From Nocardioides sp. GY 10127 (lineage in GTDB: Bacteria > Actinomycetota > Actinomycetes > Propionibacteriales > Nocardioidaceae): a stretch of 64,000 nucleotides of DNA. The stretch covers positions 719,124-783,123 of the forward strand of contig NZ_STGL01000003.1 of the NCBI RefSeq assembly GCF_004919085.1, written 5' to 3'. Positions 44,494 through 53,254 of this stretch are shown one piece after another. The notes beneath the pieces were generated by a model. That model was not told the origin of the DNA and searched no databases. It saw only the letters and a program-made list of their open reading frames with translations. How positions within the stretch are numbered: position 1 is the stretch's first letter; each line of letters starts with the position of its first letter. A program made the position numbers and the translations under genes.

Positions 44494-46206
44494 GTGTCCC
44501 CAACCGTGCTCGTCGGTCTCCTCGCGACCGACTTCACCCAGGAGCTGGCCCCCGTCGGGGGCAGCCTGGCTGCCTCGGCCCTCGTGGCCCTGCTGCCGCT
44601 GCTGGTCGTCTTCGTCCTGCTCGGCGCCTTCCGCCTGCCGGCCCACGTGGCCGCCCTCGCCGGTCTCGTGACGGCCCTGCTCGTCGCCGTCCTGGCCTAC
44701 GCGATGCCCGCCCAGCTGGCGCTGCTCTCGGCCACCCAGGGCGCGGTCTTCGGCGTCTTCCCGATCATGTGGATCGTGGCGAGCGCGCTGTGGCTCTTCC
44801 AGCTCACGGTGACCAGCGGACGCTTCGAGGACCTGCGCGCGGTCTTCGACACGGTCTCGGACGACACCCGCGTCCAGGCGGTCCTCATCGCCTTCTGCTT
44901 CGGCGGCCTCCTCGAGGCGCTCGCCGGCTTCGGTGCCCCGGTGGCCATCACCGCGACCATGCTGCTCGCGCTGGGCATCGCCCCGCTGCGCGCCGCCGGT
45001 GCCGTCCTCCTGGCCAACACCGCCCCGGTCGCCTTCGGCGCCGTCGCCATCCCGATCACCACCGCGGGCACGCTCACCGGCATCCCCGCCACCGAGATCG
45101 CCGCCGTCGTCGGCCGTCAGGCCCCGATCCTGGCGCTCTTCGTCCCGCTGCTGCTGCTCCTGGTCGTCGACGGCCGCCGCGGCCTGCGCGAGGTCTGGCC
45201 CGCCGCCCTGGTCACCGGCTTCTCCTTCGCCCTGGCCCAGTTCGTGACCTCGAACTTCCTCTCCTACGAGCTCACCGACATCGTCGCCGCGCTCGTCGGC
45301 CTCGCCGCCACCGTCGCCTTCATGAAGGTGTGGAAGCCCCGCTCCTCCGACCTCGGCGACGAGGCGACCTCGGGCACCGGCGGCTCCGCCCCCGCCGCGC
45401 CGTCCGGCGACACGCTCACCACCACCCGCCCGCAGCGCACCGGCGGTGCGCAGCTCACCGGCGGCCGCGTCCTCATGGCCCTCGCGCCCTACCTGATCGT
45501 CATCGTGCTGTTCTCGGTCGAGAAGCTGGTCACCCCGGTCACCACCTTCCTCGGCACCACCGACCGGCTCATCGAGTGGCCCGGCCTCAACGGGCACGTG
45601 ATCTCCTCGGCCGGCACCCCGATCACCTCGACGGTCTACAACTTCCAGTGGCTCTCCAGCCCCGGCACCGGCCTGCTGGTCGCCGGCGTGCTCACCGCGC
45701 TCCTCTACCGGGTCTCGCTCTCCGCCGCCGTCCGCGACTGGGTCACCACCGTCGTCAAGCTGCGCTTCGCGGTGCTCACCGTCGCCAGCGTGCTGGCCCT
45801 GGCCTACGTGATGAACCAGTCCGGCCAGACCACCGCCATCGGCACCTGGATCGCCGGCACCGGCGCCGCCTTCGCGCTGCTCTCCCCGGTCCTGGGCTGG
45901 ATCGGCACCGCCGTCACCGGCTCCGACACCTCCGCGAACGCCCTGTTCGCCAAGCTCCAGGCCACCGCGGGCGCCAAGGCCGGCATCGACCCGACCCTGC
46001 TCGTCTCCGCCAACACCACCGGTGGTGTCGTGGGCAAGATGATCAGCCCGCAGAACCTCACCATCGCGGCGAGCTCCGCCGGCCTCGACGGCCAGGAGTC
46101 GCGCATCCTGCGCCTCGTCCTCCCGTGGAGCCTCGGCCTCCTCGCCTTCCTCATGGTGCTCGTCTTCCTGCAGAGCACCCCGGTCCTGGGCTGGATGCTC
46201 CCGTGA
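44494..46206 (+). CDS. lldP: L-lactate permease family transporter
   Basis: A 570-residue membrane transporter of the LctP family, about 12-14 helices, importing lactate and often glycolate with protons. Conserved-looking blocks include GGLLEALAGFGAPVAIT near 140 and the late NTTGGVVGKMISPQN near 510. A hydrophilic loop of about 40 residues after helix 7 is variable. GTG 44494 is preceded by GAAAGG. It is the first gene of a three-gene operon, overlapping the oxidase gene by 4 nt. Confidence 0.92.
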   Translation: MSPTVLVGLLATDFTQELAPVGGSLAASALVALLPLLVVFVLLGAFRLPAHVAALAGLVTALLVAVLAYAMPAQLALLSATQGAVFGVFPIMWIVASALWLFQLTVTSGRFEDLRAVFDTVSDDTRVQAVLIAFCFGGLLEALAGFGAPVAITATMLLALGIAPLRAAGAVLLANTAPVAFGAVAIPITTAGTLTGIPATEIAAVVGRQAPILALFVPLLLLLVVDGRRGLREVWPAALVTGFSFALAQFVTSNFLSYELTDIVAALVGLAATVAFMKVWKPRSSDLGDEATSGTGGSAPAAPSGDTLTTTRPQRTGGAQLTGGRVLMALAPYLIVIVLFSVEKLVTPVTTFLGTTDRLIEWPGLNGHVISSAGTPITSTVYNFQWLSSPGTGLLVAGVLTALLYRVSLSAAVRDWVTTVVKLRFAVLTVASVLALAYVMNQSGQTTAIGTWIAGTGAAFALLSPVLGWIGTAVTGSDTSANALFAKLQATAGAKAGIDPTLLVSANTTGGVVGKMISPQNLTIAASSAGLDGQESRILRLVLPWSLGLLAFLMVLVFLQSTPVLGWMLP

Positions 46207-47615
46207 CCGCGACGAGCACGGACCTGCCCGGCGGCCACCTCGACGACGCCCTCCTCGCCCAGCTGCGGGAGATCGTCGGCGCCCAGCACGTCCTCGTCTC
46301 CGAGGGGGACGTCGAGCCCTACAGCCGCGACGCGACGCCGCTGTTCCGGGCGCGCCCGGACGCCGTCGTCCTGCCCGGCTCCACCGACGAGGTCAGCCGC
46401 GTGCTGGCCCTCGCGACGGCCGCGCAGGTGCCGGTCACCCCGCGGGGGGCCGGGTCCAACCTCGCCGCCGCGACGGTGCCCGAGCACGGCGGGATCGTGC
46501 TCGTCCTCACGCGGCTCAACAAGATCCTCGAGGTCTCCTCGGACGAGCTGCTGGCCGTCGTCCAGGCCGGTGTCACCACCGCCCAGATGGCCGACGCCTG
46601 CGCGGGTCGGGGGCTGCTCTACGCCCCCGACCCGGGCAGCCGGACCGTCTCGACCGTCGGCGGCAACGTCGCCACGTGCGCGGGCGGCCTGCGGGGCCTG
46701 AAGTACGGCGTCACCCGCAACTACGTGCTCGGCGTCGAGGCCGTCCTCGCCACCGGCGAGGTCATCCGCACCGGCGGTCGGCTCTGGAAGGACGTCGCGG
46801 GCTACGACCTGACGCGGCTGCTCACCGGCTCGGAGGGGACCCTCGCGGTCATCACCGAGGTCACCGTGGCCCTCCTGCCGGCCCCCGCGACGTCCAGCAC
46901 GGGCGTGGCCTACTTCGACGACCTCGCGACCGCCGGCAAGGCCGTCGCGGCGATCATCGGGGCGGGCACCCTCCCGGCGACGCTGGAGTTCCTCGACAAC
47001 AAGTGCATCAACGCGGTCGAGGACTTCGCCCACCTGGGCCTGGACCGCACCGCCGGCGCGCTGCTCCTCTTCGGCGACGACGGCCGCGGCGACGCCGTCG
47101 AGCAGTCGCTGGAGCGGATGAGCGCGATCTGCGCCGAGGTCGGCGCCCGCAGCGTCACCCGGGCCCGGGACGTCGCCGAGGCGACGGCCCTGCTCGAGGC
47201 CCGGCGCTGCTCGCTGCCGGCCCTCGCCCGCCTCGCGCCCATCACGATGCTCGAGGACGTCACCGTCCCGCGGCCGAAGCTGGCCGAGATGGTGCGCCGC
47301 ATCGACGCCATCGCCGAGCGCTACGACCTGGTGTGCGCCACCTTCGGCCACGCCGGCGACGGCAACCTGCACCCGACGATCTGCTTCGACCCGGCCGACG
47401 GCGACGCGCAGGTCCGGGCGGTCAAGGCGTTCGACGACATCTTCGCGGCCGCCCTCGACCTCGGTGGCACCATCACCGGGGAGCACGGCGTGGGCGCCGC
47501 CAAGCGTCCGTGGCTCGCCGCCCGCCTGGGCGACGACCAGCTCAAGCTGCTGTCCCGGATCAAGACCGCGTTCGACCCGGCCCGCATCCTCAACCCCGGA
47601 AAGCTCGGCTCCTGA
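46203..47615 (+). CDS. glcD: FAD-binding oxidase, GlcD/D-lactate dehydrogenase type
   Basis: A 470-residue flavoprotein oxidising a 2-hydroxy acid (glycolate or D-lactate). The FAD-binding domain (about 45-225) has TPRGAGSNLA and VGGNVATCAGG; the C-terminal FAD-oxidase cap holds HAGDGNLHP, with catalytic His, and GTITGEHGVG. The GTG overlaps the permease stop and its own stop overlaps the next ATG (TGATG). Electrons would pass to the Fe-S subunit encoded next and then to the quinone pool. Confidence 0.92.
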   Translation: MTATSTDLPGGHLDDALLAQLREIVGAQHVLVSEGDVEPYSRDATPLFRARPDAVVLPGSTDEVSRVLALATAAQVPVTPRGAGSNLAAATVPEHGGIVLVLTRLNKILEVSSDELLAVVQAGVTTAQMADACAGRGLLYAPDPGSRTVSTVGGNVATCAGGLRGLKYGVTRNYVLGVEAVLATGEVIRTGGRLWKDVAGYDLTRLLTGSEGTLAVITEVTVALLPAPATSSTGVAYFDDLATAGKAVAAIIGAGTLPATLEFLDNKCINAVEDFAHLGLDRTAGALLLFGDDGRGDAVEQSLERMSAICAEVGARSVTRARDVAEATALLEARRCSLPALARLAPITMLEDVTVPRPKLAEMVRRIDAIAERYDLVCATFGHAGDGNLHPTICFDPADGDAQVRAVKAFDDIFAAALDLGGTITGEHGVGAAKRPWLAARLGDDQLKLLSRIKTAFDPARILNPGKLGS

Positions 47616-48745
47616 TGAGTGCCCCCTCCTCCGCCTCCCCCGCTGCCCACGGGGTCCCCGAGCCCACGGGCACCCGTGGGATCTTCGACCCCGACCTGCT
47701 CAGCGCGTGCATCTCGTGCGGCTTCTGCCTCCCGGCCTGCCCCACGTACGCGCTGACCCAGGACGAGCGCTCCAGCCCGCGCGGACGCATCACGCTCATG
47801 CGCGCGCTGGAGGAGGGCCGCCTCGACGAGCGCGACCCCGTGCTCGTCGAGCAGGCCAGCCAGTGCCTCGGGTGCCGTGCGTGCGAGACCGTGTGCCCGG
47901 CCGGCGTCCAGTACGGGCAGCTGCTGGAGCAGTGGCGCGACCACCAGTGGCAGGGCAAGGACGACCCGCTCATCGCGCGGGCCGCCCGGGCCGCCATGAA
48001 GGTGACCCCCGCGATCACGGCCGCCGGCACCGTCCGCGGCGCGGCCCGCACCACGGGGGCGGCGCAGGAGGGGAAGCTCCACCTCATGCTCGGGTGCGCC
48101 GAACGCGCGACCTTCCCGGGGATCTCCCGGGCGGCCGTGAAGCTCCTCGGGGACGCCGTCGACGTGCCGTCCGGGCAGGGCTGCTGCGGCGCCGTGCTCG
48201 GTCACAACGGCGACAAGGAGGGCGGCGAGGAGATGGCGCGCCGGCTGGGCGACGTCATGCCCGGCACCGTCGTCACCACCTCCGGCGGCTGCGGCGCGCA
48301 CCTGGCGCACGGCATCGGCCGCGAGCGGGTCAAGGAGATCTCCGAGGTGCTCCTCGAGCTGTTCTCCGCTCCCGACGCACCGGCGCTGTCGACCCTCACC
48401 GTCGACGGCCGGCCGGCCCGGATCGGCCTGCAGGACTCCTGCCAGCTGCGCAACGGCCTCGGCGTCACGCTGCCGCCGCGCGAGCTGATCGGCCGCGTCG
48501 GCGAGTACGTCGAGCTTGGCTCGTCCGGCCGCTGCTGCGGCGCGGCCGGCACCTACTCGCTGCTGCGGAAGAAGGAGTCCCGGGCGATCCTGGACATGCA
48601 CGTGGACGAGGTGGAGGCCGCCGACCTGGACTACTGGGTCTCGCTCAACGTCGTCTGCCACCAGCAGCTCATCACGGGCATCCGGAAGCGGAAGCTGAAG
48701 ACCAAGGTCGTGCACCTGGCCGAGCTGCTCGCCATGGCCGTCTGA
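47615..48745 (+). CDS. glcF: iron-sulfur subunit, GlcF-like
   Basis: A 376-residue membrane-associated electron-transfer protein. Two 4Fe-4S motifs, CISCGFCLPACP near 32 and CLGCRACETVCP near 86, are followed by two CCG domains (QGCCGAVLGHNG and GRCCGAAGTYS). It is the partner of the FAD subunit. The pair and the permease indicate uptake and respiration of lactate or glycolate. Translation is coupled to the preceding gene. A perfect hairpin terminator follows. Confidence 0.92.
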   Translation: MSAPSSASPAAHGVPEPTGTRGIFDPDLLSACISCGFCLPACPTYALTQDERSSPRGRITLMRALEEGRLDERDPVLVEQASQCLGCRACETVCPAGVQYGQLLEQWRDHQWQGKDDPLIARAARAAMKVTPAITAAGTVRGAARTTGAAQEGKLHLMLGCAERATFPGISRAAVKLLGDAVDVPSGQGCCGAVLGHNGDKEGGEEMARRLGDVMPGTVVTTSGGCGAHLAHGIGRERVKEISEVLLELFSAPDAPALSTLTVDGRPARIGLQDSCQLRNGLGVTLPPRELIGRVGEYVELGSSGRCCGAAGTYSLLRKKESRAILDMHVDEVEAADLDYWVSLNVVCHQQLITGIRKRKLKTKVVHLAELLAMAV

Positions 48746-48822
48746 CGGCGGCCACCCCGTCGCCGGGAGCCGCCGGGGCCGCGCAGGGGACAGCGCGCAC
48801 CCCGTCCCGCTCCCGGTCCCAC

Positions 48823-48858
48823 CACGGCCGGCACCTGCTCACGCGGGTGCCGGCCGTG
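48823..48858 (+). terminator. hairpin terminator of the lldP-glcDF operon
   Basis: CACGGCCGGCACC (48823-48835) pairs perfectly with GGTGCCGGCCGTG (48846-48858), 13 bp with a 10-nt loop. Confidence 0.7.
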
Positions 48859-48880
48859 TGCTGTTCCCGGGCCGGTGTGG

Positions 48881-49013
48881 GCGGTGTGTCAGCAACCGGA
48901 TCGCGCCCGTGGGAGGTTGCCCAGCCACCGCCCACCCCCGGCCGAGCCCACCGGCGGTGTGCCGGCAACCGAATCGTCCCGGTGGGAGGTTGCTCAGCCA
49001 CCGCTCACCCCGG
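48881..49013. repeat. 73-bp-period repeat, second locus (about two copies)
   Basis: GCGGTGTG-N3-GCAACC occurs at 48881 and 48954, and GGTTGC-N4-CCACCGC-type segments at 48915 and 48988; both pairs are exactly 73 bp apart. Each GCGGTG...GCAACC can pair with the following GGTTGC...CACCGC across 17-18 nt. Same architecture as the array at 11701, with different linker sequence. Confidence 0.75.
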
Positions 49014-49105
49014 GCCGCGGACGCCCCGCTCACGGGCGGCTGCCAGGGTCCGGGGGTACCCCGTCGACTCAGCCGGGGCCACCCCCGCGTGGGACACTGC
49101 TGCCC

Positions 49106-49843
49106 GTGAGCAGCACGCGGACCCACCGCCGCGCGGGCCAGGTCGGCCCCGCGGTCCTGTGGGCGCGCGCGGGGCTGCTCGGCCTCCTGGTGGTGCTGCT
49201 CGGCTCGGTCGGCCACGTGAGCGCGGACGGGCTGCTGCCCGGGCCCGGCACGATGGCGGCGATCGCAGCCGGCGCGGTGCTGCTCTCGGCGCCCGCGCTG
49301 GCCCGACCGGCGTCCGCCCTGCGCGTCGTGGTGCTCACGGTGCTGGGTCAGACCGGCGTCCACCTGGCGCTCTCCCTCACCGCGGGGCACCGGGGCGACG
49401 CCGCGGCCACCACCGCGACCACCACCGCCCTGGCGGGCACCGGCCCGACGCTGCCGGTGGTCGACGGCCACCGCGTCGGCTCGCTGGCCCAGGCCTACTC
49501 GGCCGCCACCGCGCAGGGGACGCCGGCCGTCTCCGACCTCGGCCTGTCCCACCTCGTGGCGGACGCCTCCGCGCACGCCCCGATGATGCTGGCCCACACG
49601 GTCGCCGCGGCCTTGGTCGGGCTGTGGCTGGCCCTCGGCGAGCGCGCCCTGTTCACGGTCCTCGCGCTGACGGGTCGCCGACTCGTCCTGCCCGTGGCCC
49701 TGTGCCGCCGGGCGGCGACGCTCGGCGCCGTCCTGCTCCCCCGCCCGCCGGCCCCCGCCCTGCCGGCGCTGAAGCGTCCGTTGGCCCTCTCGTCGTGGGC
49801 CCGGTCGGTCCCGGTCCTGCGCGGGCCACCGCTGCCCGCCTGA
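49106..49843 (+). CDS. hypothetical membrane protein at the head of the copper cluster
   Basis: A 245-residue protein with about four or five hydrophobic segments: roughly 18-35, 48-65, 70-90, and 155-180, then a Pro/Arg-rich tail. His residues lie on loops (TGVHLALSLTAGH, LSHLVAD, ASAHAPMMLAHT). The pattern AHAPMMLAHT resembles small membrane proteins found beside PCuAC and CopC genes. No known domain is certain. GTG 49106 is preceded by GACACT and 7 nt, possibly leaderless. Confidence 0.6.
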   Translation: MSSTRTHRRAGQVGPAVLWARAGLLGLLVVLLGSVGHVSADGLLPGPGTMAAIAAGAVLLSAPALARPASALRVVVLTVLGQTGVHLALSLTAGHRGDAAATTATTTALAGTGPTLPVVDGHRVGSLAQAYSAATAQGTPAVSDLGLSHLVADASAHAPMMLAHTVAAALVGLWLALGERALFTVLALTGRRLVLPVALCRRAATLGAVLLPRPPAPALPALKRPLALSSWARSVPVLRGPPLPA

Positions 49844-50049
49844 CCGAGCCACCCCGCGCAGCCGCACCACCTCCCGGCGGTCGGCTCCTCGTGCCGCGCC
49901 GTGGCCGGTGGCCCCGACCACCAGCGACCCCATCGAGCAGCACAGGGCAGCACCGCGCCGCGCCCGCGTCCACCTGACGCACAGCGCGCCACGCGCCACG
50001 CGCGCCCCCGCCGCCCGCGGCGTCGCCACCCACACGACGAAGGACCCCG

Positions 50050-50658
50050 ATGCTCACCCTCATCCCCAGCACCCGACCGCGCCTGCGCACGCTCGCGTCC
50101 ACGGCCCTGCTGGTCACCGCCCTCGGCACCGGCCTCACCGCCTGTGGCTCCGACTCCGAGGCCTCCTCCGACGCCTCCAGCAGCGCCTCGGCGGACGCCA
50201 CCATGGCCTCCGAGATCACCATGGAGGACCCCTGGGTCAAGGCCGTCGACTCCGGCATGACCGCCGCGTTCGGCACCCTCGAGAACAGCGGCGGCAGCGA
50301 CGCCACGCTGGTCAGCGTCACCAGCGACGCCTCCGACACCATCCAGCTGCACGAGACCGTCGAGAAGGACGGCACCATGCAGATGCAGGAGAAGGACGGC
50401 GGGTTCACGATCGCGGCCGGCGGCGACCACGAGCTCAGCCCCGGCGGCGACCACATCATGTTCATGGACGTCACGGACGCCCTCGAGCCGGGCGACACCG
50501 TCACGCTGACGCTCACCTTCTCCGACGACTCCACGCTCGACGTGGACGCGACGGTGAAGGACTACTCCGGCGCCGACGAGAGCTACTCGGACGGCTCGGA
50601 CGACTCCAGCGACGACATGAGCGGCATGGACATGTCCAGCGAGGGCAGCGACTCCTGA
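50050..50658 (+). CDS. PCu(A)C-type copper chaperone lipoprotein
   Basis: A 202-residue exported copper-binding protein. The N-terminal signal ends in a lipobox (GLTAC, Cys near 33), so it is membrane-anchored outside. The PCuAC domain covers about 55-175: DPWVKAV, AAFGTLENSG, and ligands in LHETVEKDGTMQM and DHIMFMDV (His and Met). An extra Met/Asp-rich tail (DDMSGMDMSS) could hold more copper. It delivers Cu(I) to extracytoplasmic sites such as cytochrome oxidase. Its stop overlaps the start of the DyP gene. Confidence 0.88.
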   Translation: MLTLIPSTRPRLRTLASTALLVTALGTGLTACGSDSEASSDASSSASADATMASEITMEDPWVKAVDSGMTAAFGTLENSGGSDATLVSVTSDASDTIQLHETVEKDGTMQMQEKDGGFTIAAGGDHELSPGGDHIMFMDVTDALEPGDTVTLTLTFSDDSTLDVDATVKDYSGADESYSDGSDDSSDDMSGMDMSSEGSDS

Positions 50659-51896
50659 TGACCGACGCCTCCCACAGCCCCCGGGCCTGGGGACGGCGTC
50701 AGCTGCTGCGCACCGGTGCCGCCGCCCTCGGCGGCACCGGTGTCGGCTGGGCCGCGGGCTCCGCCGCGGCCGCCGCCGGGTCCCACGAGGACTCCGCGGA
50801 CGCCACCCTCACGGTCCAGCCCGAGCAGGGGCTGCGCACCGTCGCCTTCCACGGCGCCCACCAGGCGGGCGTCTCCACCACGCCACAGGCGTACCTGACC
50901 CTCGTCGGCCTCGACCTGCACGACGACGTCGACCGCGCCGCGCTGGCCCGGATGATGAACCTGCTCAGCGACGACGCCGCCCGCCTCACCCAGGGCGAGG
51001 CCGCCCTGGCCGACAACGAGCCGGAGCTCGCGGAGCGTCCCTCGAGCCTCACGGTCACCTTCGGGTTCGGTCCGCGGGTCGTCCGGGACCTCTTCACCGG
51101 CACGTCGATGACCCTCGAGCCGCTGCCCGCCTTCTCCACCGACGAGCTGCGCGAGGAGTGGGGGCAGACGGACGTCGCGGTGCAGCTCTGCTGCGACGAC
51201 CCGCTCACCCTCGCCCACTGCCGCCGGATGATCCTCAAGGACGCCCGCGACTTCGCCGACGTGCGCTGGCTGCAGGAGGGCTACCGGCGGGCAATCGGCA
51301 CCGAGCCCACCGGCACCACCATGCGCAACGTGATGGGGCAGGTGGACGGCACGGTCAACCCCGCCGAGACCGACACCGACTACGACCGGCTGCTGTGGTC
51401 GGCCGAGAGCGGCTTCGAGGGCGGCACGGTGATGGTCGTGCGGCGCATCCGCGCCCGCATGGACCTCTGGGACAAGGTGGACCGGGTCTCCCGCGAGAAC
51501 GTGGTGGGCAGGACGCTCGACAACGGCGCCCCGCTCACCGGCACGAAGGAGACCGACACCGCGGACTTCGGCGCGACCGACGACCTCGGCCTGCCGGTCA
51601 TCGACCCGGCGAGCCACATCGCCCGGGCGCACGCCCAGACCCCGGACGAGGTGTTCCTGCGACGTCCCTTCAACTACACGGTGCCGGACCCGTCCACCTC
51701 CACCGGCGAGGACAGCGGGCTGGTGTTCATCGCCTACGCTGCTGATCCGGTGAAGCAGTTCGTCCCCGTCCAGCGCCGGCTGGCGAAGCAGGACCGCCTC
51801 AACGAGTGGATCACCACGATCGGCTCGGCGGTCTACGCCGTCCCGCCGGGTGCCGCCGAGGGCGAGGCCGTCGCCCAGCGCCTGCTGGCGACCTGA
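50658..51896 (+). CDS. DyP-type haem peroxidase, Tat-exported
   Basis: A 412-residue dye-decolorising peroxidase. A twin-arginine signal (GRRQLLRTGAAALGG at 12-26) directs export of the folded haem enzyme. The DyP motif GxxDG appears as GQVDGT near 228 with the distal Asp; the proximal His is probably in ASHIARAH near 320. Similarity and length fit the EfeB-like class. Placed between a copper chaperone and a VKOR gene with overlapping or short gaps, so it is part of the same extracytoplasmic redox operon. Confidence 0.9.
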   Translation: MTDASHSPRAWGRRQLLRTGAAALGGTGVGWAAGSAAAAAGSHEDSADATLTVQPEQGLRTVAFHGAHQAGVSTTPQAYLTLVGLDLHDDVDRAALARMMNLLSDDAARLTQGEAALADNEPELAERPSSLTVTFGFGPRVVRDLFTGTSMTLEPLPAFSTDELREEWGQTDVAVQLCCDDPLTLAHCRRMILKDARDFADVRWLQEGYRRAIGTEPTGTTMRNVMGQVDGTVNPAETDTDYDRLLWSAESGFEGGTVMVVRRIRARMDLWDKVDRVSRENVVGRTLDNGAPLTGTKETDTADFGATDDLGLPVIDPASHIARAHAQTPDEVFLRRPFNYTVPDPSTSTGEDSGLVFIAYAADPVKQFVPVQRRLAKQDRLNEWITTIGSAVYAVPPGAAEGEAVAQRLLAT

Positions 51897-51920
51897 TCCC
51901 TGATCCCGAGAGGACCCCCC

Positions 51921-52583
51921 GTGTCCACTGACACCACCGAGCCGGGCGACCAGCACGAGCACGACCTCGAGCACGACGAGCTGGAGCTCGACGACGAGGC
52001 CATCGAGGCGGCCCTGCGGCCGACGCGCGCCGGCGGCCTGCTCGTCACCGTCCTCGGCGCCCTGGGGCTGCTGGCCGCCTTCACGCTGTCCGTGGAGAAG
52101 GTCGAGATCCTCATCGACCCCAGCTACGTGCCGTCCTGCAACATCAACCCGGTGCTGTCGTGCGGCTCGGTGATGGTCACCGACCAGGCCGCCCTCTTCG
52201 GGTTCCCGAACCCGTTCCTCGGCATCCTCGGCTTCTCCGTGGTCGTCACCGTCGGCGTCATCCTCGCCTCGGGCGTCCGGCTGCCGGTCTGGATCCACTG
52301 GGGCCTGGCCCTCGGCACCTTCCTCGGCCTCATCTTCATCCACTGGCTCGCCTGGCAGAGCCTCTACGACATCCACGCGCTGTGCCCCTACTGCATGGTC
52401 GTGTGGACCGTGACGATCCCGCTCTTCGTGTGGTCCACGCTGTCCGCCGCGCGCCTGTCGTCCGCGAGCCCCCTCGTCCACACCCTCTGGGCGTGGCGTC
52501 TTCCCATCGTCCTTGCCTGGTACGTCGTGTTCATCGTGGCGATCCTCGAGGCCTTCTGGAGCTACTGGAGCACCCTGCTGTGA
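51921..52583 (+). CDS. vitamin K epoxide reductase family protein (disulfide-bond formation)
   Basis: A 220-residue membrane protein with about five helices. Four cysteines match the VKOR pattern: loop pair C73 and C81 (PSCNINPVLSC) and the CxxC active site at 155-158 (CPYC). It reoxidises a periplasmic-side thioredoxin-like partner using quinone. There is no fused thioredoxin domain, so the partner is elsewhere. The N-terminal 35 residues are acidic and His-rich. It overlaps copC by 4 nt. Confidence 0.9.
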   Translation: MSTDTTEPGDQHEHDLEHDELELDDEAIEAALRPTRAGGLLVTVLGALGLLAAFTLSVEKVEILIDPSYVPSCNINPVLSCGSVMVTDQAALFGFPNPFLGILGFSVVVTVGVILASGVRLPVWIHWGLALGTFLGLIFIHWLAWQSLYDIHALCPYCMVVWTVTIPLFVWSTLSAARLSSASPLVHTLWAWRLPIVLAWYVVFIVAILEAFWSYWSTLL

Positions 52584-53254
52584 CCCTGCACCACCGCGGC
52601 GCGAGCCGCACCCGCCACACCCTGGCCGCCCTCCTCGCCCTGCCCGCGCTCCTCCTGCTGGGCGCCGGGCTGGGCGTCGGCCTCCTGGCCGGCCCCGCGT
52701 CCGCCCACGCGGCCCTCATCGGCACCGACCCCGAGGACGGTGCGACGCTCGAGGCGATCCCCACGACGGTGACGTTCGAGTTCGACGAGGACATGTCGGC
52801 GCCGGCCTACGTCGTGGTCACCGCGCCCGACGGCACCGACCTCTCCGACGGCGACCCGGTCGTCAAGGACAACCTCGTCACCCAGAAGCTCACCGACGAC
52901 GGGCAGACCGGCTCGTTCACGATGGCCTACCGGGCGGTCTCCGAGGACGGGCACCCCGTCACCGGGCAGATCTCGTTCACGGTGGAGGGCGACTCGGCCA
53001 GTGCATCGGCCTCCGCCACCGCCGCTGCCACCGACTCCGCCACCGCCTCCGCCAGCGCGTCCGCCAGCGCGTCCGCCTCCACCGGCACCGCCACCGACGA
53101 CGAGGCGTCCTCCGACAGCAGCACGGACAGCAGCACCGACAGCAGCGACGGCGGCTCCTGGCTGGCCGACCACGCGCTGACCGTCGGCGTGCCCGTCGTC
53201 CTCGTGCTCGTCGCGGGTGGCCTGCTGCTCGCCTCCCGCCGGTCCTCCTCATGA
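52580..53254 (+). CDS. copC: CopC-domain copper-binding protein with C-terminal anchor
   Basis: A 224-residue exported protein. After signal cleavage at ASA the mature N-terminus would be His (HAALIGTDP), the first ligand of the CopC Cu(II) site; SEDGHPVTG supplies another His. The domain (about 43-135) is followed by a Ser/Ala/Thr-rich linker and a C-terminal transmembrane helix (about 198-217) with a basic stop. It overlaps the next gene, copD, by 4 nt (ATGA). Confidence 0.9.
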   Translation: MTLHHRGASRTRHTLAALLALPALLLLGAGLGVGLLAGPASAHAALIGTDPEDGATLEAIPTTVTFEFDEDMSAPAYVVVTAPDGTDLSDGDPVVKDNLVTQKLTDDGQTGSFTMAYRAVSEDGHPVTGQISFTVEGDSASASASATAAATDSATASASASASASASTGTATDDEASSDSSTDSSTDSSDGGSWLADHALTVGVPVVLVLVAGGLLLASRRSSS

